Source of the DNA: Cupriavidus consociatus
Lineage (GTDB): Bacteria; Pseudomonadota; Gammaproteobacteria; Burkholderiales; Burkholderiaceae
NCBI RefSeq assembly: GCF_017814975.1
Contig: NZ_JAGIQA010000005.1
Coordinates: 283,379-347,378 of the forward strand
Direction: 5' to 3'
Length of the DNA: 64,000 nt
The notes below the pieces were generated by a model. That model was not told the origin of the DNA. It searched no databases and was given only the letters and a program-made list of their open reading frames with translations. Made by a program: the position numbers and the translations under genes. This document shows, piece after piece, positions 19,735 through 29,259 of this stretch (its first letter is position 1; every line of letters starts with the position of its first letter).

Positions 19735-20616
19735 ATGTCGATTCTGATCAACAAAGACACCAAGGTCATCACCCAGGGCATCACCGGCAAGACCGGCCAG
19801 TTCCACACCCGTGGCTGCCGCGACTACGCCAATGGCAAGAACGCCTTCGTCGCAGGCGTGAACCCGAAGAAGGCCGGCGAAGACTTCGAAGGCATTCCCA
19901 TCTACGCCAGCGTCAAGGACGCCAAGGCCCAGACCGGCGCCACCGTGTCGGTCATCTACGTGCCGCCCGCAGGCGCCGCCGCCGCGATCTGGGAAGCCGT
20001 TGACGCCGACCTGGACCTGGTGGTCTGCATCACCGAAGGCATCCCCGTGCGCGACATGATGGAAGTCAAGGACCGCATGCGCCGCGAGAACAAGAAGACC
20101 CTGCTGCTGGGGCCGAACTGCCCGGGCCTGATCACGCCGGACGAAATCAAGATCGGCATCATGCCGGGCCATATCCACAAGAAGGGCCGCATCGGCGTGG
20201 TGTCGCGCTCGGGCACCCTGACGTACGAAGCCGTGGGCCAGCTGACCGCGCTGGGCCTGGGCCAGTCGTCGGCTGTCGGCATCGGTGGCGACCCCATCAA
20301 CGGCCTGAAGCACATCGACGTGATGAAGATGTTCAACGACGATCCGGAAACGGACGCCGTGGTCATGATCGGTGAGATCGGTGGTCCGGACGAAGCCAAT
20401 GCGGCCAACTGGATCAAGGACAACATGAAGAAGCCGGTGGTTGGCTTCATCGCTGGCGTGACCGCGCCTCCGGGCAAGCGCATGGGCCACGCCGGCGCGC
20501 TGATCTCGGGTGGTGCCGACACCGCCCAGGCCAAGCTGGAAATCATGGAAGCCTGCGGTATCAAGGTGACCAAGAACCCGTCGGAGATGGGCCGCCTGCT
20601 GAAGGCGATGCTGTAA
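19735..20616 (+). CDS. sucD: Succinyl-CoA synthetase alpha subunit
   Basis: The protein has 293 residues, with AAAGGA (19722-19727) before the ATG. The CoA-binding Rossmann domain opens with VITQGITGKTGQFHTRG. The catalytic phospho-histidine is His252 in GKRMGHAGALISGG, and GPNCPGLITP is the CoA-ligase signature. It pairs with SucC, 99 bp upstream, in one transcript that ends at the strong hairpin at 20661-20686. Confidence 0.97.
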   Translation: MSILINKDTKVITQGITGKTGQFHTRGCRDYANGKNAFVAGVNPKKAGEDFEGIPIYASVKDAKAQTGATVSVIYVPPAGAAAAIWEAVDADLDLVVCITEGIPVRDMMEVKDRMRRENKKTLLLGPNCPGLITPDEIKIGIMPGHIHKKGRIGVVSRSGTLTYEAVGQLTALGLGQSSAVGIGGDPINGLKHIDVMKMFNDDPETDAVVMIGEIGGPDEANAANWIKDNMKKPVVGFIAGVTAPPGKRMGHAGALISGGADTAQAKLEIMEACGIKVTKNPSEMGRLLKAML

Positions 20617-20625
20617 GGTCAGCTT

Positions 20626-20651
20626 GTCATTCCGGCTGTCGCGGGAATGAC
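20626..20651. repeat. small extragenic inverted repeat
   Basis: GTCATTCC and GGAATGAC are arms around a 10-nt GC-rich centre directly after sucD. A sequence-similar element (CGTTCCCGC / GCGGGAACG) sits between purC and purE, hinting at a dispersed family. Confidence 0.45.
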
Positions 20652-20660
20652 AGACTTGTG

Positions 20661-20694
20661 ATGCCCCCGCCCTTCGGCGGGGGCATTGTTTTTT
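20661..20694 (+). terminator. sucCD intrinsic terminator
   Basis: ATGCCCCCGCC-CTTC-GGCGGGGGCAT is a perfect 11-bp stem followed by TGTTTTTT. Confidence 0.92.
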
Positions 20695-20777
20695 GCGGTG
20701 AGTGATCCCGGCGCCACGAAAACCCCGGAACATTACAGGATTGAAATGTAATCGAAAGGTTCGTGGGTTAAACAGTC

Positions 20778-20820
20778 ATGTCTGCGCTTTCAGACATCCG
20801 AACACCCGTCAGATGACGGG
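20778..20820 (+). promoter_or_regulatory. two adjacent hairpins in the TerC leader
   Basis: ATGTCTG-CGCTTT-CAGACAT (20778-20797) and CCCGTC-AGAT-GACGGG (20805-20820) are perfect small stems 7 nt apart, ending 50 nt before the terC-like GTG. They could form part of a structured leader. TerC-family genes are often under a manganese riboswitch in other bacteria, but I do not see that riboswitch's conserved sequence here. Confidence 0.35.
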
Positions 20821-20870
20821 GCGCGCGATTACATAGAACCGCCACTACATAGAACTCGAGGAGCCTCCCC

Positions 20871-21566
20871 GTGGAACTGCTGTCTTCCACCACTTTCTGG
20901 ATTGCGTTGGGATCGATCATCCTGACCAACATCGTCCTGTCCGGCGATAACGCGGTGGTGATCGCGCTCGCCTCGCGCAACCTGCCACCCGCCCAGCAGA
21001 AGAAGGCTATCTTCTGGGGCAGCGCCGCCGCCATCATCATGCGCGTGGTGCTGACCGTGGCCGCGGTCAAGCTGCTGAGCCTGCCCTACCTGAAGATCGT
21101 CGGCGCGGTGCTGCTGGTCTATATCGGCGTGCAACTGCTGACCGGCGATGACGACGAGGAAGGCCACGACGGCAAGGACAATATCTGGGCCGCCATCCGT
21201 ACCATCCTGATCGCCGACCTGGTGATGTCGCTGGACAACGTGGTGGCCGTGGCCGCCGCCGCGCAGAAGGGCCCCGAGGGCAGCCAGCTGATGCTGCTGA
21301 TCATCGGCCTGGGCCTGTCGATCCCGCTGATCGTGTTCGGCAGCACGCTGCTGCTCAAGGTGATGGAGCGCTTCCCGGTCATCATCGTGCTGGGCGCCGC
21401 GCTGCTGGGCTACCTGGCTGGCGAAATGCTGGTCAGCGACCCGGTCGACGCCGCCTGGTTCGAAGTCCACGTGCCGCATGCCCACCTGGTATTCGGCGCC
21501 GCTGGTGCGATCCTGGTGGTGCTTATGGGCAAGCTGCTGAGCCGCCGGGCTGCGCAGACGGCCTGA
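20871..21566 (+). CDS. TerC/YjbE-family integral membrane protein
   Basis: The protein has 231 residues and about seven membrane helices. It starts with GTG at 20871 with GAGGAG (20858-20863) upstream. The family motif is ILTNIVLSGDNAVVIALASRNLP, repeated in the second half as DLVMSLDNVVAVAAAA; the paired acidic residues in the membrane are typical of TerC. Family members take part in manganese export and in metallation of secreted proteins. An acidic/His loop (DDDEEGHDGKD near residue 90) could bind metal. It is monocistronic, with a terminator just behind. Confidence 0.88.
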   Translation: MELLSSTTFWIALGSIILTNIVLSGDNAVVIALASRNLPPAQQKKAIFWGSAAAIIMRVVLTVAAVKLLSLPYLKIVGAVLLVYIGVQLLTGDDDEEGHDGKDNIWAAIRTILIADLVMSLDNVVAVAAAAQKGPEGSQLMLLIIGLGLSIPLIVFGSTLLLKVMERFPVIIVLGAALLGYLAGEMLVSDPVDAAWFEVHVPHAHLVFGAAGAILVVLMGKLLSRRAAQTA

Positions 21567-21585
21567 CGAGGTTCTGCTTCGCACG

Positions 21586-21613
21586 AAAGGGCGGCCGGTT
21601 GGCCGCCCTTTTT
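21586..21613 (+). terminator. intrinsic terminator after the TerC-family gene
   Basis: AAAGGGCGGCC-GGTT-GGCCGCCCTTT is a perfect 11-bp stem, continuing into TT. Confidence 0.9.
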
Positions 21614-21676
21614 GTTGCCCTTGACGGACGTTCCTTGTCGGTGGGATTGCCAACTAACTCATGTGAGTGATCGCAC

Positions 21677-21768
21677 TTTTTGTCGCTTCGGGTGGTGGTA
21701 GCGCGCCCACGTGACAAAATTTGGCGCAAGTGGCGGGCTTCCCGCTGTCGGGTGACGAAATTTGTCGC
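21677..21768. promoter_or_regulatory. repeated TGTCRC motifs upstream of pilA, candidate PilR sites
   Basis: TTTTTGTCGC (21677-21686), GTGACAAAATTTG (21711-21723) and GTGACGAAATTTGTCGC (21752-21768) share a TGTC(A/G)C core on one strand or the other. They lie 30-120 bp upstream of the sigma54-type promoter, where a PilR-like enhancer-binding protein would act. This is the 317-bp gap between the TerC gene and pilA; no gene is seen in it. Confidence 0.5.
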
Positions 21769-21798
21769 TTTTTGCCCCCTGCGGACGAGGGATATGGC

Positions 21799-21814
21799 TG
21801 GCACGCTTACTGCT
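21799..21814 (+). promoter_or_regulatory. sigma54 (-24/-12) promoter of pilA
   Basis: TGGCACGCTTACTGCT matches TGGCACG-N4-TTGCW with one mismatch and exact GG-to-GC spacing. Transcription would start near 21825, giving a leader of about 60 nt. pilA genes are widely sigma54/PilSR dependent. Confidence 0.75.
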
Positions 21815-21883
21815 GGTTAGCCCCCGCGTCACGAAACCGAAGACGTGCAACGCTTAACCAAAATCTCTTCGAGGGGTCAAATC

Positions 21884-22378
21884 ATGCAACGGGTACAACA
21901 ACTGAAGAAACTGGGCCGTCGTGTTCAGAAGGGCTTTACGCTGATCGAACTGATGATCGTGGTGGCGATCATTGGTATTTTGGCGGCAATCGCTATTCCG
22001 CAGTATCAGGATTACGTGACGCGTAGCCGGTGGTCGAGCCCCCTCTCGGAAGTCGCGCCATTGAAGCAAGCAATTGCCCAGTGCGCACAGGTTTCTGGTG
22101 GTGATCTGACGACCTGCGACACGATTGCCAAGCTCACTGCAGCGACGGGTTATCCGGCCGTGCCGGCGCCGACTGGTGTGACGTTGACTTTTGGTGCGGG
22201 AGCTACGGCTGCAGCCACGGCTACGCAAATTGATATTGAAATGGTTGCCACCGCGGCTAATCTGGGTTCGGGCAACACATGTAGTGTCCGCCTTCGCGGT
22301 ACCAGCAATGCGAACGCTATCACTTGGGCTGGGACGACCTTCGGCGGCACGTGCACGCGTGCTCAGACTGGTGTCTAA
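21884..22378 (+). CDS. pilA: Type IV major pilin PilA
   Basis: The pilin has 164 residues. GAGGGG (21871-21876) precedes the ATG. The leader is long and basic ([17 protein letters not shown]), cleaved before Phe at [34 protein letters not shown]; Glu5 of the mature chain (FTLIE) is intact. Two C-terminal Cys (GNTCSVRL and GGTCTRAQ) can form the D-region disulfide; another two lie in [14 protein letters not shown]. The globular part is Thr/Ala rich. Codon use is less GC-biased than in neighbours (many GCT, ATT, GGT), a hint of separate evolution. A hairpin terminator follows. The pilin is assembled into pili by machinery encoded elsewhere. Confidence 0.95.
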   Translation: MQRVQQLKKLGRRVQKGFTLIELMIVVAIIGILAAIAIPQYQDYVTRSRWSSPLSEVAPLKQAIAQCAQVSGGDLTTCDTIAKLTAATGYPAVPAPTGVTLTFGAGATAAATATQIDIEMVATAANLGSGNTCSVRLRGTSNANAITWAGTTFGGTCTRAQTGV

Positions 22379-22396
22379 GTCGGTCATTTGAGAGAG

Positions 22397-22420
22397 AAAA
22401 GCGCCTTCGGGCGCTTTTTC
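22397..22420 (+). terminator. pilA intrinsic terminator
   Basis: AAAAGCGCC-TTCG-GGCGCTTTTT, a TTCG tetraloop stem followed by Ts, 16 bp after the pilA stop. Confidence 0.9.
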
Positions 22421-22471
22421 TTTGCCCGCGCCACAAGCTATCATGCGCCTTTCCCCAAACCAGGCGCCTCA

Positions 22472-24280
22472 ATGCCGCCGTCCCGGACAACCCTCCCGTC
22501 GGCTGCCCTCATCGCAGCAATCGTTTTCCCGCTGCTAGTCTCCCGGCATACGCTCCCACTCGCGACGTTCTACGGCGAATGGACTGCCGCATGCTGTGCG
22601 CTCGCCCTGGTCTCGTTCCTGGCGCTTCGCACGCCCGCTACACCAGCGGCAACCACGACGATTTCACTGCCGTGGGTAGCCTCGCTGTTCCTCTGGCTCG
22701 CCGCCGTCGGCTTGACTCGCACCGCGCTCGGCCACGTTGATATCACCGGCAGCGCCACCCTCACTGTCCTGACCCTGTTGCTCGGCGCAGCCGTGACATG
22801 TGCCGCGTGGTCGTACCGCCGCAGTCCAGCATCCGAGACGCTCAACGCCGGCGACACCCTTGCCATCGCCTTCCTGATCGCCGGCCTGCTCGGCACCGTC
22901 ACCCAGTGGGTCCAGCTCTTCCATCTCGAGCGCAGCGCGTTCGGTCTTGTTTCCACCTACTTCTACGACGACAATCGCCGCCTGTGGGGCAACCTGAACC
23001 AGCCCAACCACCAGGCCACTGTGCACGGCCTCGCGCTGGTCGCATCAGTCTGGCTGGCATCGCGCGGCAGGCTGCGCTTCCCGATGTGGCTGGCCGCCGT
23101 GGCATTGCTGGAGAGCGGCGTCGTGCTATCCGGATCGCGCACCGGCGTGCTGCATGTCGGGCTGGCCGCCGTCTACGCGCTGGTGGCCGCATGGCTGGCA
23201 CGCGGCACGCCGCGCGAGGCGGATCCGATGCGGCGCACGACCGGAATGCTGGTGGCCGCGGTCGCCATGGTCGTGATGCTGCTGGTGCTGCAGCCAGCGA
23301 TCCGCGCCGCCGGCCAGCTGTTTGACTGGCGCCTGTTCGACACCATCGCGCAGCTGGAAGCCGAAGACCAGATGTCCGCCCGTGGCGCGCTCTGGGCGCA
23401 TGCGCTGGCGATGTTCCGAGCGCATCCCTGGCTCGGCGTCGGCTGGGGCGAGTTCGGGTGGGAGCAGTTCATGCAGCTGCCTCAGGTCGGCGTGAAGGTG
23501 GAGATGTCCCTGCACGCCCATAACGCAGTGCTCGATCTGCTGGCCAAGACCGGTATCGCCGGCACGCTCGGCGCCGCGCTGATTCTCGCGGCATGGCTGT
23601 GGCGCGTGGTGCGGGCGCGGCTCTGGCTGGCAGAAAATGGAGACCGCCGTGAAGCGGTGCTGATGCTGACGTGGCTAGCGATGCTGTGCGCGCATTCGAT
23701 GCTCGAATATCCGCTGCACTACCTGTACTTCTTCCTGCCGTTCTGTTTCCTCCTGGGCTGGCTGGAGCCTGCCGCCGTCGGACCATGGCGTGTCCCGGCC
23801 GGCGTGGCAAAGGGCCTGGGCGTGGCATTCGTGGCGCTTGCCGTCGCGATCCTGGCAACCATGTGGCAAGACTACCGCCGCGCCGAAGCACGCGAATACG
23901 CCGCGAGCGAAACCCGGAACACCTTGCCGATGCCGCGCTTCTGGTTCCGCCAGCATGCGCAGGCCGATGCCGCAGGGCTGGCCGTCATCACGCCACAGAA
24001 CGCAGCCGAACTGCTGCCCGCGCATATCGCCGCCGTGCACTTGCTGCCGACCCCCACGATGATCGCGCGCACGGCGTGGCTGCTGGCGCTGACAGGCGAT
24101 GCCGCGCAGGGCCGGCTGTGGATGGAACGGCTGCGCTGGTACTACCTTGGCGATGAAACGACACAGTACGCCGAGATCGCGAAGTCATGCCGCGAGTTGC
24201 CCGAGGCCGAGCGCCCGCAGGCGTTCTGCGCCTGGGCCATCGACCGCTCGCGCCGGTTCTCCGGGTGGGGACGCAACTGA
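22472..24280 (+). CDS. pglL: PglL-type O-oligosaccharyltransferase (Wzy_C family), probable pilin glycosylase
   Basis: This polytopic membrane protein has 602 residues and about 11-12 helices. GNLNQPNHQATVHGLALV is the PglL_A signature. SRTGVLHVGLAA and ARGALWAHALAMFRAHPWLGVGWGEFGWEQFM belong to the Wzy_C ligase core, with a periplasmic loop containing HAHNAVLDLLAKTG. EYPLHYLYFFLPFCFLLGWLEP precedes a soluble C-terminal domain. Such enzymes (PglL, PilO/TfpO) transfer undecaprenyl-linked glycans onto Ser/Thr of pilin. It lies 93 bp after pilA, so PilA is the probable acceptor. The start at 22472 was chosen over the longer frame from 22388, which overlaps the pilA terminator. No ribosome binding site is obvious. 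Confidence 0.85.
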   Translation: MPPSRTTLPSAALIAAIVFPLLVSRHTLPLATFYGEWTAACCALALVSFLALRTPATPAATTTISLPWVASLFLWLAAVGLTRTALGHVDITGSATLTVLTLLLGAAVTCAAWSYRRSPASETLNAGDTLAIAFLIAGLLGTVTQWVQLFHLERSAFGLVSTYFYDDNRRLWGNLNQPNHQATVHGLALVASVWLASRGRLRFPMWLAAVALLESGVVLSGSRTGVLHVGLAAVYALVAAWLARGTPREADPMRRTTGMLVAAVAMVVMLLVLQPAIRAAGQLFDWRLFDTIAQLEAEDQMSARGALWAHALAMFRAHPWLGVGWGEFGWEQFMQLPQVGVKVEMSLHAHNAVLDLLAKTGIAGTLGAALILAAWLWRVVRARLWLAENGDRREAVLMLTWLAMLCAHSMLEYPLHYLYFFLPFCFLLGWLEPAAVGPWRVPAGVAKGLGVAFVALAVAILATMWQDYRRAEAREYAASETRNTLPMPRFWFRQHAQADAAGLAVITPQNAAELLPAHIAAVHLLPTPTMIARTAWLLALTGDAAQGRLWMERLRWYYLGDETTQYAEIAKSCRELPEAERPQAFCAWAIDRSRRFSGWGRN

Positions 24281-24281
24281 C

Positions 24282-24788
24282 CTAGTAGTAGGGCACGTAG
24301 TAGGCCGGCGGGGGCGGCGCATAGTAGTACCGCGGCGCAGGCGCCGGTGCCGCGGCCACCCGTCCCGGTACCGGCACGCGGTTGCCGCTGGCATACATGC
24401 ACTGCACATAGGCGGCGTCATATTGCCGCTGCGTGCCATAACCCGCGTACTGCGCGTTGCCCGCGCCTACCGCGGCGCCTGTCAGTAGACCCAGGCCGGC
24501 GCCGACCGCCGCACCCGATCCGCCATCGAACGCTGCACCAGCCGCCGCTCCCAGCGCGGTGCCCACGACCGCACTGCCGACCGCCGCGTTGTTGGCGGCC
24601 TGCGAGGAACTCACGCCGCCGACTTGCCCGAAGGCGAACTGGCGGCAGTTGTAGTCGTCGGTGCGGAACTGGTCGAAGCTCTTGCCGGTGCCCGGCAGCG
24701 CCATCACGCTCGGGCCCGAAGGCATCACGACGCAGGCGCCGAGGGCCAGAGTCGCCACGGCGAGCGTGGCGCGGGTCAGGACTCGCAT
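24282..24788 (-). CDS. Glycine-zipper outer-membrane lipoprotein
   Basis: The protein has 168 residues. The signal peptide ends in the lipobox LALGAC (Cys near residue 19). The middle carries an Ala/Gly-rich glycine zipper (NNAAVGSAVVGTALGAAAGA, then GAGLGLLTGAAVGAG), typical of membrane-inserting glycine-zipper proteins such as YMGG-like family members. QYDAAYVQCMYASGNRVP follows, then a Pro/Tyr-rich tail. A ribosome site GGAG lies before the ATG. It is second in a two-gene unit after the protein at 24805 (gap 16 bp). The function is unknown; an envelope-associated role is inferred. Confidence 0.8.
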   Translation of the reverse strand: MRVLTRATLAVATLALGACVVMPSGPSVMALPGTGKSFDQFRTDDYNCRQFAFGQVGGVSSSQAANNAAVGSAVVGTALGAAAGAAFDGGSGAAVGAGLGLLTGAAVGAGNAQYAGYGTQRQYDAAYVQCMYASGNRVPVPGRVAAAPAPAPRYYYAPPPPAYYVPYY

Positions 24789-24804
24789 GCTGTGCTCCAC
24801 GCTG

Positions 24805-25245
24805 TCAGGAATTGGCCGGCGGCTGGGCCGGCACGCGTTGCCAGCCTCCCGGGCACGATTGCACGTAGGGGTAGTAGCCTTCCGGCTGGTTGCAGTGATA
24901 CCACCAGCCCTGGTCCTGCGGCACTGAGCGCTCGGGCCCCGGGGCGGGCACCGGGCCGTTGGGGCCCTGCTCGATGTATTGAGGTGGCTCGGCCGGCACG
25001 GTGACGACCGGAGCCGGGTAGTAATACGGCGCAGGGTAGGCAGGGTAGTAATACGGATAGCCGCCGAACACGACGCTGGGGCCGAAATAGAAGCCCACTC
25101 CGACACGTGTCTTGATCATGCCGCCGCGTGTGTCCGCGTCATGCCAGCCGGCATTGTGGATATCAGCCCGCCCGGCAAGGGCGGCGCCGCTTGCGGCCGT
25201 GGCCGCCAGTGCCAGTACCAGCTGGCAGAGCTTGCGCCCGTTCAT
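24805..25245 (-). CDS. Secreted Pro/Tyr-rich protein of unknown function
   Basis: The protein has 146 residues with a clear signal peptide (MNGRKLCQLVLALAATAASGAALAG). The mature part has RVGVGFYFGPSVVFGGYPYYYPAYPAPYYYP, a Tyr/Pro-rich stretch, and ends with a conserved-looking domain (GWWYHCNQPEGYYPYVQSCPGGWQRVPAQP) with two Cys. That last segment recurs in many small periplasmic proteins of Burkholderiales. It is first in a unit with the glycine-zipper lipoprotein. I do not recognise a function. The 232-bp gap upstream, towards hmp, shows no other gene. Confidence 0.72.
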   Translation of the reverse strand: MNGRKLCQLVLALAATAASGAALAGRADIHNAGWHDADTRGGMIKTRVGVGFYFGPSVVFGGYPYYYPAYPAPYYYPAPVVTVPAEPPQYIEQGPNGPVPAPGPERSVPQDQGWWYHCNQPEGYYPYVQSCPGGWQRVPAQPPANS

Positions 25246-25477
25246 GGTATTCACCTTTTCCCAGCGTGGCCGGCAGGCTCGCCGCGGCAGTGGCAGCCGG
25301 CCGCGAAATGCGCCGGCCCGCAATCGTATTGAATACCAAATTGTCGTGCGCAGGCTCCGCGGCGGCGCAAGTGGAAATGCGGCGTTACTTTTATTACCGG
25401 GGAACGACGGACCGGCAAGACGCCGTGACCTGGCGCGACACGACAGGTCCGTCGTCCTTGGATCCGCCGCTGCCGGC

Positions 25478-26782
<1,305 letters not shown>

Positions 26783-26846
26783 CTAGTCTAGGTGCCGTGA
26801 TTGCCGATTGGCGCGTGCCCGTCCACGGACGGTGTAGCAAGGCCGA

Positions 26847-27332
26847 TCACTGTCCTGCGGGCGCCACCCAGTCGCCTGACTTGCCGCCGTGCTTCTCCAG
26901 CAGCTTCACATTACCGATCACCATGCCGCGGTCCACCGCCTTGCACATGTCGTAAATCGTCAGCAGCGCCACCTGCACGCCGGTCAGCGCCTCCATCTCG
27001 ACGCCGGTCTGGCCACGGGTCTCGGTGCGCACGGTGCAGGCGACGGTGGCGTTGGCCTCGTCGAGCGCAAAGTCGACCGCGACCTTGGTCAGCCCGATCG
27101 GATGGCACAGCGGGATCAGGTCGGCGGTGCGCTTGGTGGCCATGATCGCGGCCACCCGCGCGATGCCGAGCACGTCGCCCTTTTTGGCATGGCCGTCGCG
27201 CACCAGCGCGAAGGTGTCGGGCAGCATGGTGATGGTGCCGGTGGCCACGGCCACGCGGTGCGTGCTGGCCTTGTCGCCGACGTCGACCATGTGGGCCTGG
27301 CCGGCGGTATCGAAATGGGTGAGCTGGGTCAT
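26847..27332 (-). CDS. moaC: Cyclic pyranopterin monophosphate synthase MoaC
   Basis: MoaC has 161 residues. [48 protein letters not shown] and [25 protein letters not shown] are the family's signature stretches, with the catalytic Lys and His near LCHPI and YDMCK. It forms cyclic pyranopterin monophosphate in molybdenum cofactor synthesis. The start at 27332 fits the family; the longer frame overlaps the divergent protease promoter. It is divergent from the M48 protease gene, 82 bp apart, and no other moa gene is nearby. Confidence 0.95.
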   Translation of the reverse strand: MTQLTHFDTAGQAHMVDVGDKASTHRVAVATGTITMLPDTFALVRDGHAKKGDVLGIARVAAIMATKRTADLIPLCHPIGLTKVAVDFALDEANATVACTVRTETRGQTGVEMEALTGVQVALLTIYDMCKAVDRGMVIGNVKLLEKHGGKSGDWVAPAGQ

Positions 27333-27414
27333 GGCTGGGCTTTGTGCGGGAGGCCTTTGGCGGGGGAAGAACCGTCTGATGGGAACGGCCACCGGAGGCC
27401 GCTATCATAGCAAC

Positions 27415-29232
27415 ATGCCAACACAACCATCGCTTCGCAGGCCTGCCGCGCCCGGCCATTGTGCCGCTGCCGGCGCCGCGCCTGCCGGTTCGGCGTCACA
27501 TCCTGGTCGCCCCGGGTCGCCATGGCGGCGTTCGCTGGCGGCGCTGCTGGCGCTGACCATTGCGTCGCCGGCGTGGCCGCAGGCGACGACGCGAACACCG
27601 GCCTCGGCCGCGGCAGCGCCGGCCAGGCCGGTCGCATCGGTGCGGGCGCCGGAGCCGGTGCCATCATTGGCCGGCGAGGCCAGCGACCAGGTCTACGACA
27701 ACCTGAACCGCAGCATCAAGGCGGGCCAGAAGTCCGAGTTCGGCCTGCGCACCAACAATGCGGTGGTCGAGAGTGGCGGGGTGCAGCTGCCCGACCTGGG
27801 CGACCCGTCCACGGCATCGCTGTCGCCCGACATGGAAAAGCGCCTGGGCGACCGCATCATGCGCGACATCCGCCGCGATCCGCTGTACGTGCCGGATCCG
27901 CTGCTGTCGGATTACCTGAACGCGCTCGGCTACCGGCTGGTGCAGGCGGCGCGGCGGCAGAACATCTCGGGCTCGACCGGGGCCGGCACCTTTGCCACCG
28001 GCTTCGACCTGTTCGCGGTGCGCGACCGCAGCATCAACGCCTTCGCGCTGCCGGGCGGCTATATCGGCGTGCATACCGGGCTGCTGGTCCAGTCCGATAC
28101 CGAGTCGGAACTGGCCTCGGTGCTGGGCCATGAAATCGGCCATGTGATGCAGCGCCATATCGCGCGCGGCATCACGTCGCAAGACCAGTCGATGTGGATC
28201 GCGCTGGCGTCGATGGTGCTGGCCGGCCTCGCCGCCACGCGCAGCCCCGATGCCGCGGCGGCGCTGGCCATGGGCGGGCAGGGCGCCGCCGTTGCCAACC
28301 AGCTGTCCTTCTCGCGCGGCGCGGAGCGCGAGGCCGACCGCGTCGGCTTCCAGATCATGACCGCGGCGGGTTTCGACCCGCAGGGCATGCCCGATTTCTT
28401 CGCCCGGCTGCAGCGCGTGTCCGGCATCTCGGAAAGCTCGGTGCCGTCCTATGTGCGCACTCACCCGCTGACTTCCGAGCGGCTGGCCGACATGCAGGAC
28501 CGCGTGAGCCATGTCAACACGCGCAAGGTGCCCAATACGCCCGAATACGAGTTCGCCCGGATGCGCGCGCGCGTGATCCAGGAATCGTCGCCCAGCGACC
28601 TGCAGACCTTGCGCAACGCGCTGCGGGCGCAGCTGCCGGGTGCCTCGGCGCTGCGCGCGCCGGCGCTGCACTACGGCCTCGCCTTCACCGAGCAGCGGCT
28701 CGGCCGTCCCGCCGCGGCCGAGCAGGAACTGGCCGAGGCGCGGCGGCTGTACGGCACCATCCCCGGTGCCAGCTCGGGCAGCCCCATGCTCGACGTGATG
28801 GCGATCCAGCTGGCGCGCACGCAGGGCCGCGTGCCCGATGCGCTGTCACAGGCCACCACGTCGATGAAAGCCTTCCCGCTCTCTCATGCGGTATCGGTCG
28901 CCTACGCCGAAACCCTGGTCGGCTCGGGGCGCTATGACGAGGCGGTGCGCTTCCTGCGCGAACGCACGCGCCAGGAAACCACCCGCAGCGATTGGTGGGA
29001 GATGCTGGCGCGCGCGTACGCCGGCCAGGGCAAGCGGGTGCAGCAGCACCAGGCGCTGGCCGAGAAGTACGCGATGGATGGCGCCTACCAGGCCGCGATC
29101 GAACAGCTGCAGATCGCGCGCAAGGCCGGCGACGGCGACTTCTATACGCTGTCCGAGGTCGACGCCCGCCTGCACCAGCTGGAACGCCAGTATCGCGAGG
29201 ACAAGCAGGACAGCAAGGGCATTCCGAACTGA
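27415..29232 (+). CDS. M48-family periplasmic metalloprotease with TPR-like tail (BepA/YfgC-like)
   Basis: The protein has 605 residues. A long N-terminal stretch (about 37 residues, Pro/Ala rich) precedes a signal-like helix (SLAALLALTIASPAWPQA). The zinc protease core has LGHEIGHVMQRH, with HEIGH at 239-243, and the third ligand in GAEREADRVGFQIM. The C-terminal third is helical repeats of TPR type. BepA-like proteases degrade or help assemble stalled outer-membrane proteins such as LptD. GGAGG lies 16 nt before the ATG, too far for normal use, and a TATCAT box (27402-27407) abuts the start, so a leaderless transcript or a downstream start is possible. Confidence 0.85.
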   Translation: MPTQPSLRRPAAPGHCAAAGAAPAGSASHPGRPGSPWRRSLAALLALTIASPAWPQATTRTPASAAAAPARPVASVRAPEPVPSLAGEASDQVYDNLNRSIKAGQKSEFGLRTNNAVVESGGVQLPDLGDPSTASLSPDMEKRLGDRIMRDIRRDPLYVPDPLLSDYLNALGYRLVQAARRQNISGSTGAGTFATGFDLFAVRDRSINAFALPGGYIGVHTGLLVQSDTESELASVLGHEIGHVMQRHIARGITSQDQSMWIALASMVLAGLAATRSPDAAAALAMGGQGAAVANQLSFSRGAEREADRVGFQIMTAAGFDPQGMPDFFARLQRVSGISESSVPSYVRTHPLTSERLADMQDRVSHVNTRKVPNTPEYEFARMRARVIQESSPSDLQTLRNALRAQLPGASALRAPALHYGLAFTEQRLGRPAAAEQELAEARRLYGTIPGASSGSPMLDVMAIQLARTQGRVPDALSQATTSMKAFPLSHAVSVAYAETLVGSGRYDEAVRFLRERTRQETTRSDWWEMLARAYAGQGKRVQQHQALAEKYAMDGAYQAAIEQLQIARKAGDGDFYTLSEVDARLHQLERQYREDKQDSKGIPN

Positions 29233-29259
29233 GGCAAGCCCGCTCAGGCCCGGACGGCA

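Noticed and set aside
18436..20733. 765-codon minus-strand frame opposite sucCD
   Set aside because: Third-position codon bias of the highly expressed sucCD genes keeps the antisense frame open; the product resembles no family.
20700..20870. yybP-ykoY manganese riboswitch before the TerC-family gene
   Set aside because: The conserved GGGGAGTA and CTACC elements are not visible; only two simple hairpins were kept.
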